Assembly: GCF_016464425.1 (NCBI RefSeq)
Contig: NZ_JADDKQ010000009.1
Span: forward strand, 267,201 to 331,200
DNA length: 64,000 nucleotides
Source: Actinotalea solisilvae
GTDB taxonomy: Bacteria > Actinomycetota > Actinomycetes > Actinomycetales > Cellulomonadaceae
Direction of reading: 5' to 3'
The notes beneath the pieces are model-generated. The model made no database searches, was not told the origin of the DNA, and saw only the letters and a list, made by a program, of their open reading frames with translations. Position 1 is the stretch's first letter. Each line of letters begins with the position of its first letter. Positions 59,692 through 64,000 of this stretch are shown in pieces. The translations under genes were made by a program, and so were the position numbers.

Positions 59692-59824
59692 GCCGCTCCG
59701 GCGGCCCGGCGCAGCCGGACGGGGGGGGCCGCGCGCCCGGGGGCGCGCCGGGGGGGCGGGCGGGGGGGGGGGCCCCCCCCCCCCCCCCCCCCCGCCGCTC
59801 AGGCGGCCCGGCGCAGCCGGACGG
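59691..59824. other. 32-bp near-duplication around poly-G and poly-C runs; probable assembly artefact
   Basis: Bases 59691-59722 and 59793-59824 are the same 32 bases with one difference (C59699 versus A59801). Between them are G-runs, a run of 11 G (59762-59772) and a run of 21 C (59773-59793). The right copy is the real 3' end of the CMD gene; the left copy has its stop codon changed. G-rich read ends of this kind suggest sequencing/assembly error, and this segment should not be trusted. Confidence 0.75.
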
Positions 59825-60344
59825 TCGGGAAGTCCACCGGCACGTCCAGGGCGACGTTGACGTAGTTCGTGAAGAGGTTGAGCGCGACGTGCGCGATCGC
59901 CTCGACGACCTCCTCGTCGGACCAGCCGTGCTCGCGCACGGCCTCGACGTCCTGGGCCGAGACGTGGCCCCGCGCGTCGACGAGCCGCAGGACGAAGGTC
60001 AGCAGCGCCTGCGTGCGCGGGTCGTCCGACCGGCCCTCCTGGGCGTCGGCCATCGCCTCGCGGCCGACCCCGGCCCGGCGCCCGAGCGCCGTGTGGGCCG
60101 CGAGGCAGTACTCGCAGCCGTTGCGGTCGGCGACGGCGACGGCGATCTGCTCGCCGAGCGCGGCGCCGAGCGCCCCGCCGCCGAGCGCGCCGAACGCGCC
60201 CCACATGCTCGCGAGCGCGGCCGGCGAGCTCGCGACCGCGCGGAACATCGCGGGCGTCGCGCCGAACGTCGCGTGGATCTGGTCGAGCTGCTCGCGCACG
60301 GCGCCGGTGGTCGCGGCGGGGTCGAGGAGAGGGACGCGGGACAT
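59799..60344 (-). CDS. Carboxymuconolactone decarboxylase (CMD)/AhpD-like protein
   Basis: 181 residues, alpha-helical AhpD fold with CEYCLAAH (C77, C80, H84), the redox dithiol plus proton-relay His of alkylhydroperoxidase D-type proteins. Probably reduces peroxides or acts as an uncharacterised redox enzyme. ATG at 60344 has an AAGGAG site 6 bases upstream. It is divergent from an AraC-type activator, a common pairing. Its last codons lie beside the poly-C anomaly, so check that the C-terminus (PTVRLRRAA) is right. Confidence 0.85.
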   Translation of the reverse strand: MSRVPLLDPAATTGAVREQLDQIHATFGATPAMFRAVASSPAALASMWGAFGALGGGALGAALGEQIAVAVADRNGCEYCLAAHTALGRRAGVGREAMADAQEGRSDDPRTQALLTFVLRLVDARGHVSAQDVEAVREHGWSDEEVVEAIAHVALNLFTNYVNVALDVPVDFPTVRLRRAA

Positions 60345-60422
60345 GGGTGCTCCTTCGGTCGGACGTCGGGGACGTGATCACGGGACCTCCCGCGTCACTC
60401 CCCCACCCTGTCGCCCGGCCGC

Positions 60423-60466
60423 GGACGATCGGGCACGGATCGTCCATCGTTCTTGTCCGATCGTCT
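60423..60466. promoter_or_regulatory. Candidate AraC-type operator: repeats of GATCGTC
   Basis: GGACGATC (60423-60430) faces GATCGTCC (60438-60445), an inverted pair with a 7-base loop, and a second direct copy GATCGTC (60459-60465) follows 21 bases after the first. Direct half-sites about two helical turns apart are typical of AraC-family binding. The last copy sits just upstream of the regulator's own -10. Confidence 0.6.
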
Positions 60467-60468
60467 GA

Positions 60469-60474
60469 CATCAT
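60469..60474 (+). promoter_or_regulatory. -10 element of the AraC-type gene
   Basis: CATCAT ends exactly 6 bases before the ATG at 60481; no ribosome site is visible. The adjacent GATCGTC repeat suggests autoregulation. Confidence 0.45.
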
Positions 60475-60480
60475 GCGGTC

Positions 60481-61353
60481 ATGTCGATCGACCGGCTCTC
60501 GTCCCTGCTCGAGCGCTTCCGGGTGCGCACCACGACGTTCCACACCGGGCCGCTGTGCGGCGTCACGACGTTCGCCGCGCAGCCCGGGCGGGGCTTCCTG
60601 CACGTCCTGCGCCGCGGGTCGATGGAGATCACGCACCGGGACGCCGCCGGCCGGCTCGTGCACCGGCGGATCGACCGGCCGAGCCTCCTGCTCTACCCCC
60701 GGCCGCTCGAGCACTCGTTCCGCCACGCGCCGACCGCGGAGTCGGACTTCGCCTGCGCGGCGCTCGACGTCGAGGGCGGTCCGACCCATCCGCTCGTGCG
60801 CACCCTGCCCGCGGTCGTCGTCGTCCCGCTCGACGAGGTGGGGTCGCTGGGGCCCTCGCTCGACCTCCTCTTCGCGGAGGTGGACGCCGTCGCGTGCGGC
60901 GGGCGCGTGCTCGTCGACCGCCTGTTCGAGGTGGTCCTCGTCCAGCTGTTCCGGTGGATGCTCGAGCACACGGCCGACCTCGCGCTGCCGCCCGGGCTGC
61001 TCCCCGGCCTCGCGGACGAGCGCATCGCGCGCGCCCTCGTCGCCGTGCACGAGCGGCCCGGCGACCCGTGGACCCTCGCCTCGATGGCAGGCGAGGCGCA
61101 CCTGTCCCGGAGCTCCTTCGCGGCCCGCTTCAAGGAGCTCGTCGGGCAGGCGCCCGCGGACTACCTCACGACGTGGCGTCTCACGGTCGCGCAGGACCGC
61201 CTGCGGGCCGGCGTCTCGATCGCCCGCACGGCGCACGACGTCGGCTACGCGACGCCCGCCGCGTTCTCGCGCGTCTTCACGCAGCGGCTCGGGTGCTCAC
61301 CGCGCGCCTGGCTCGCCGCCTCCACCGACACTCCGACGACGGTACCCGCGTAG
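60481..61353 (+). CDS. AraC-family transcriptional regulator with cupin sensor
   Basis: 290 residues. N-terminal cupin domain (about 1-170: FHTGPLCGVTTFAAQPGRGFLHVLRRGSMEI) and C-terminal double helix-turn-helix (about 185-285) with LASMAGEAHLSRSSFAARFKELVGQAPADYL and AHDVGYATPAAFSRVFTQRLGCSPRAW. This type often activates an adjacent oxidoreductase or CMD gene in response to an aromatic or electrophile; the ligand is unknown. The likely target is the divergent CMD gene. Confidence 0.92.
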   Translation: MSIDRLSSLLERFRVRTTTFHTGPLCGVTTFAAQPGRGFLHVLRRGSMEITHRDAAGRLVHRRIDRPSLLLYPRPLEHSFRHAPTAESDFACAALDVEGGPTHPLVRTLPAVVVVPLDEVGSLGPSLDLLFAEVDAVACGGRVLVDRLFEVVLVQLFRWMLEHTADLALPPGLLPGLADERIARALVAVHERPGDPWTLASMAGEAHLSRSSFAARFKELVGQAPADYLTTWRLTVAQDRLRAGVSIARTAHDVGYATPAAFSRVFTQRLGCSPRAWLAASTDTPTTVPA

Positions 61354-61402
61354 CGCGCACGGTCCCGCCCGGCCCAGCACCGCACCGCACCGACGAGGCC
61401 GG

Positions 61403-62347
61403 TCAGTAGAGCGCGCTCGCCAGGGCCCGTCGCGCCGCCATGACGCGCGGGTCCGTGTCGCCGACGACGCCGAAGAGCTCGACGAGCCGCACCCGGACCC
61501 GCTCGCGCTCGGGGCCGGCGGTCACCCGCACGAGGTCGACGAGGCGCGCGAACGCGTCCTCGACCTGGCCGCCGAGCACGTCGAGGTCCGCGACCACGAG
61601 GTGCGCGTCGACGTCGCGCGCGTCGGCCGCGGCGGCCTCCCGGGCAGCGCGCGGGTCGACGCCGACCGTGCGGCGCAGCAGCTCGACCTGCGCCAGCCCT
61701 GCGCGCGCCTCGTCGTCGCGGGGGTTCTCCTGGAGCGCCTGCGTGTAGGCGGCGACGGCGCCGTCGAGGTCGTCGCGCTCGATCGCGTCGTACGCGGCCT
61801 GGTGGAGCGGCGGGAGCGGCGGCTCCTCGGGCTCCGGCTCGGCGGCCGGCTGCTCGTCGGCGCCGGGCACCGTCCCGGTCACGCCGTTCGCCGCAGCCGC
61901 CTGGAGCAGCTGGTCGAGCACCGCCCGCACGTCCTCCTTGCCCGCCGCCCCCTGGAACAGCGGGACGGGCTGGCCGCGCAGCACCGCCACGACGGCCGGC
62001 ACGCCCTGGGCGCCGAACGCCTGGACGATCTGCGGCGTGGCCTCGGCGTCGACCCGGGCGAGCAGGAAGCGCCCCGCGTACTCGCCCGCGAGGGCGACGA
62101 GGTCGGTGACGACGGCCGCGCTCGCCTCGCTCCACGAGGCCCACAGGACGAAGACGACGGGGACCTGGGCCGAGCTCTGGACCACCTGGCCGAACGTCGT
62201 CTCGTCCGCCACGTCGACGACGAACGCCGAGCCGCCCGACGCCGCGGGCGGTCCGCCGGGCGCGGGCGCCGGCGTCCGGCCGAGGCCGGACAGGTCGACG
62301 GCGCCACGCACGTCGAGGCGCGGGCGGGGTCCGGTGGGCTGCGTCAT
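61403..62347 (-). CDS. ybbN: YbbN/CnoX-like thioredoxin-TPR protein lacking the CXXC motif
   Basis: 314 residues. A thioredoxin-like domain (about 40-150) followed by a Pro/Glu linker and a tetratricopeptide-like C-terminus (about 185-310). The site that is CxxC in thioredoxins reads WASWSEAS, so it cannot act as a disulfide reductase; E. coli CnoX is likewise redox-poor and works as a holdase chaperone for GroEL/DnaK clients. ATG at 62347 with AGGAG upstream. Converges with the AraC gene. Confidence 0.88.
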   Translation of the reverse strand: MTQPTGPRPRLDVRGAVDLSGLGRTPAPAPGGPPAASGGSAFVVDVADETTFGQVVQSSAQVPVVFVLWASWSEASAAVVTDLVALAGEYAGRFLLARVDAEATPQIVQAFGAQGVPAVVAVLRGQPVPLFQGAAGKEDVRAVLDQLLQAAAANGVTGTVPGADEQPAAEPEPEEPPLPPLHQAAYDAIERDDLDGAVAAYTQALQENPRDDEARAGLAQVELLRRTVGVDPRAAREAAAADARDVDAHLVVADLDVLGGQVEDAFARLVDLVRVTAGPERERVRVRLVELFGVVGDTDPRVMAARRALASALY

Positions 62348-62400
62348 GGTCGGGTGCTCCTGGGGATCGTCGTCGTGCGGGTCCGGATCGTCCGTGGGGT

Positions 62401-62432
62401 CGGCCCGCCGGGTCGCGCGCGGCGGCGGGCCG
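62401..62432 (-). terminator. 10-bp hairpin between lipoprotein gene and ybbN
   Basis: CGGCCCGCCG / CGGCGGGCCG with a 12-base loop, 20 bases past the lipoprotein stop on the minus strand. Candidate terminator separating it from ybbN. No U-tract. Confidence 0.5.
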
Positions 62433-62452
62433 GGAGCCGGTGCGGCGGCAGG

Positions 62453-63442
62453 CTACTGCCCCTGCACCTGGATGCGGGAGTGCTCGCCGCCGAGCACCCG
62501 GACGGGCTCGGTGGAGCCCTCCGGCGGGACCGCGAAGGCGACCACGCTGAGCCACCCGATGACGAGGTTGCTCGCCACGGTGGAGGTGCCCAGCAGGGCG
62601 GCGGTCTGGTCGCCGAGCGTCAGGGTGCTGTCGCTGAGGCTGATGGTCGTCACCGTCCGGAAGCCGCCGACCACGATGGCGCCGCCGTCGGCGGTCGCGA
62701 TCGCGTAGGGCCCGCTGTCCAGCGGCGCGTACGTCTCCGTGAGGGTGCCGTTCGCGCCCACCACGCCCGCGAACGCGGTCCGAGTGCCGGCGATCCCGGC
62801 CCGCAGCGGGTCGTCGCTGAACGTCCCGAGGTACGGCGAGGCCGTCCCGTTGGTCAGCAGGTCGACGTAGCGCGTGACGACCTCCGCCGGCGGCACGGCG
62901 AGCGTGTCGGCGTCGACCGCGAGCGGGGCGCTGCCCACCTCGGGCTGCGCCGTGGCGGGCATCTCGACGCCGGGGAACAGCCGGGCCCACGACCACAGGC
63001 GGTACTGCTCGCGGGGGGCGTCCTGGACCAGCGTGAGCAGCAGCGGCGGCTGGAGGTCCGCGGGCGGCTCGGTCACGACCATGACGGTCCGCGGCCACGT
63101 GTCGGTGGTCGGCGCGACGACGGTCTGCGCCGCCGCCGGGACGGGCGTCAGGGCGGCCGGGTCCCCCGCGCGCGCGAGCAGGTACTCGACGGCGCGGATC
63201 TCGCGGGCGGGGCCCGTGACCCGCGGGTCGAGCAGGGTCGCCTCGGTCGCGGCGTCGGCCTCGGCGAGCACGGTCGACAGGTCCGCCATGACGTCCTCGA
63301 CCTGCTCGGTCGTGACGGCGGGCGGCAGGGCGGCGGGGACGGCGTCGGGCTGCGGCTCGGGGAGGGGTGTCGAGCACGCGGCGAGCACGAGGGCCGTCGC
63401 CGCGAGGACCGCGGCGCGCACCCGGTTCGGTCGGCGGGTCAT
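62453..63442 (-). CDS. Hypothetical lipoprotein
   Basis: 329 residues. Signal MTRRPNRVRAAVLAATALVLAAC with lipobox LAAC (Cys23), Pro/Gln linker, and a beta-rich extracellular domain (RTVMVVTEPPADLQPPLLLTLVQDAP; GTFSDDPLRAGIAGTRTAFAGVVGANGTLTETY). I recognise no family; the layout resembles surface-anchored actinobacterial proteins of unknown role. ATG at 63442 has GAGGAG 8 bases upstream. It overlaps the stop of the next upstream gene (ATGA), so the two are coupled. Confidence 0.78.
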   Translation of the reverse strand: MTRRPNRVRAAVLAATALVLAACSTPLPEPQPDAVPAALPPAVTTEQVEDVMADLSTVLAEADAATEATLLDPRVTGPAREIRAVEYLLARAGDPAALTPVPAAAQTVVAPTTDTWPRTVMVVTEPPADLQPPLLLTLVQDAPREQYRLWSWARLFPGVEMPATAQPEVGSAPLAVDADTLAVPPAEVVTRYVDLLTNGTASPYLGTFSDDPLRAGIAGTRTAFAGVVGANGTLTETYAPLDSGPYAIATADGGAIVVGGFRTVTTISLSDSTLTLGDQTAALLGTSTVASNLVIGWLSVVAFAVPPEGSTEPVRVLGGEHSRIQVQGQ

Positions 63443-64000
63443 CGACGGGGCTCCTCGGGTCGCGGCGTGGCGGGGGGCGTGCCGGGTCGGGCGTCGGGGG
63501 CCGCCGGGTCGCGGGGAGCGCGGGCGTCCTGGGGGCCGGTCGCGTCCGGCCCGGCCGACGGCGCACCGGGCTCCGGGGTCGTGCTGGGGAAGCCCCAGGC
63601 ACGGCGCCACGCGTCGCCCGAGGGCCCCGCGGACGACGGCGGCGTCGCGACGGTCACGTCGGCGACCGCGGGCGGCGGCGTCGTCGGCCGCGCCGCGGCG
63701 CCCGGCTCGACGGTGGGCTGCTCGCCCGTCGCGCGGCGGCCCGGGAACCAGCCGCGGCGGCCGTCGTCGGCGCCCGGCCGGTGCGCGCGGCGCTCGCGCG
63801 CCTCGGCGAACCGCTGGGACCAGCCCGCCGGCGCGTCGGCGGCGCCGGGCGCCGCGCCCGCGGCCGGCTGCGCCGCGGGCGCCCCGGCGGGAGGACGGTC
63901 GGGTGACGCCGTCGGTGACGGCGTGGCCGGCCCGGCGGGTCCTGCGGCCGGGGGCACGGCGGCCGGGGCGGGGGCCGACGGCGTCCAGCCGCGCGGCGCC
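63439..64000 (-). CDS. Pro/Ala-rich protein, N-terminus cut by window edge
   Basis: At least 186 codons, open to the window end with no stop, so the start lies outside. Composition is dominated by Pro, Ala, Gly and Thr, with short charged islands (SQRFAEARERRAHRPGADDGRRGWFPGRRATGE). No catalytic motif is visible. It is coupled to the lipoprotein gene downstream by ATGA. It may be the disordered C-terminal tail of a larger protein; function unknown. Confidence 0.6.
   Translation of the reverse strand, partial: APRGWTPSAPAPAAVPPAAGPAGPATPSPTASPDRPPAGAPAAQPAAGAAPGAADAPAGWSQRFAEARERRAHRPGADDGRRGWFPGRRATGEQPTVEPGAAARPTTPPPAVADVTVATPPSSAGPSGDAWRRAWGFPSTTPEPGAPSAGPDATGPQDARAPRDPAAPDARPGTPPATPRPEEPRR

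Overview
The window is very G+C-rich, densely coded DNA from a high-GC Gram-positive bacterium (Actinomycetota). A cellulomonad or other Micrococcales member is the best guess, from inference only: there is a xylan/arabinoxylan-type uptake locus, a complete GlgE/TreS/maltokinase glucan pathway, an etfBA-iscS-mnmA-ligA-gatCAB gene order close to that of Mycobacterium tuberculosis, and widespread leaderless-type promoters. I saw no rRNA, tRNA, CRISPR array, transposase, integrase or origin. No gene-free stretch exceeds 300 bases; the longest, 10260-10554, is a divergent regulatory region.

Layout. 1-2649: partial ilvD, a membrane methyltransferase-like protein and a pterin-dehydratase/VOC fusion. 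2848-11565: a xylo-oligosaccharide-type locus with a LacI regulator divergent from a lipoprotein binding protein, two permeases, a GH3 enzyme and a GH43 enzyme. 11607-15690: POT peptide transporter, D-2-hydroxyacid dehydrogenase, two DUF202 membrane proteins and a RimJ/L-type acetyltransferase. 15694-19087: gatCAB for tRNA-dependent amidation. 19260-21779: NarL-type two-component pair and a small unknown protein. 21863-30155: a second sugar locus with a TIM-barrel isomerase, Gfo/Idh/MocA oxidoreductase, RbsB/C/A-type importer, ROK regulator and ThuA-like protein. Its logic suggests 3-keto-sugar chemistry on an imported glycoside.

30184-44698: a core block (two GNATs, ligA, a methionine-synthase-like protein, mnmA, cysteine desulfurase, etfA, etfB) interrupted by small accessory genes: VOC protein, HNH nuclease, alpha/beta hydrolase, FMN-split-barrel protein, an exonuclease-dead PolA-like polymerase and an APH-type kinase. 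44898-59647: the alpha-glucan block glgX, a flavoprotein, glgP (opposite strand), then glgE-treS-mak-glgB. Trehalose is converted to maltose (TreS), phosphorylated (Mak), polymerised (GlgE) and branched (GlgB), while GlgP and GlgX degrade the product. 59651-59824 holds an extreme terminator followed by a suspicious poly-G/poly-C segment with a 32-base duplication, probably an assembly artefact. 59799-64000: CMD/AhpD-like protein divergent from an AraC regulator, YbbN-like thioredoxin/TPR protein, an unknown lipoprotein and a truncated proline-rich protein.

Two themes recur. Many genes are joined by 4-base ATGA/GTGA overlaps, implying translational coupling. About twenty genes that begin transcription units have a -10-like hexamer ending 6-8 bases before the start codon and mostly no Shine-Dalgarno sequence, the signature of leaderless mRNAs. 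Many transcription-unit ends carry strong GC hairpins without U-tracts.
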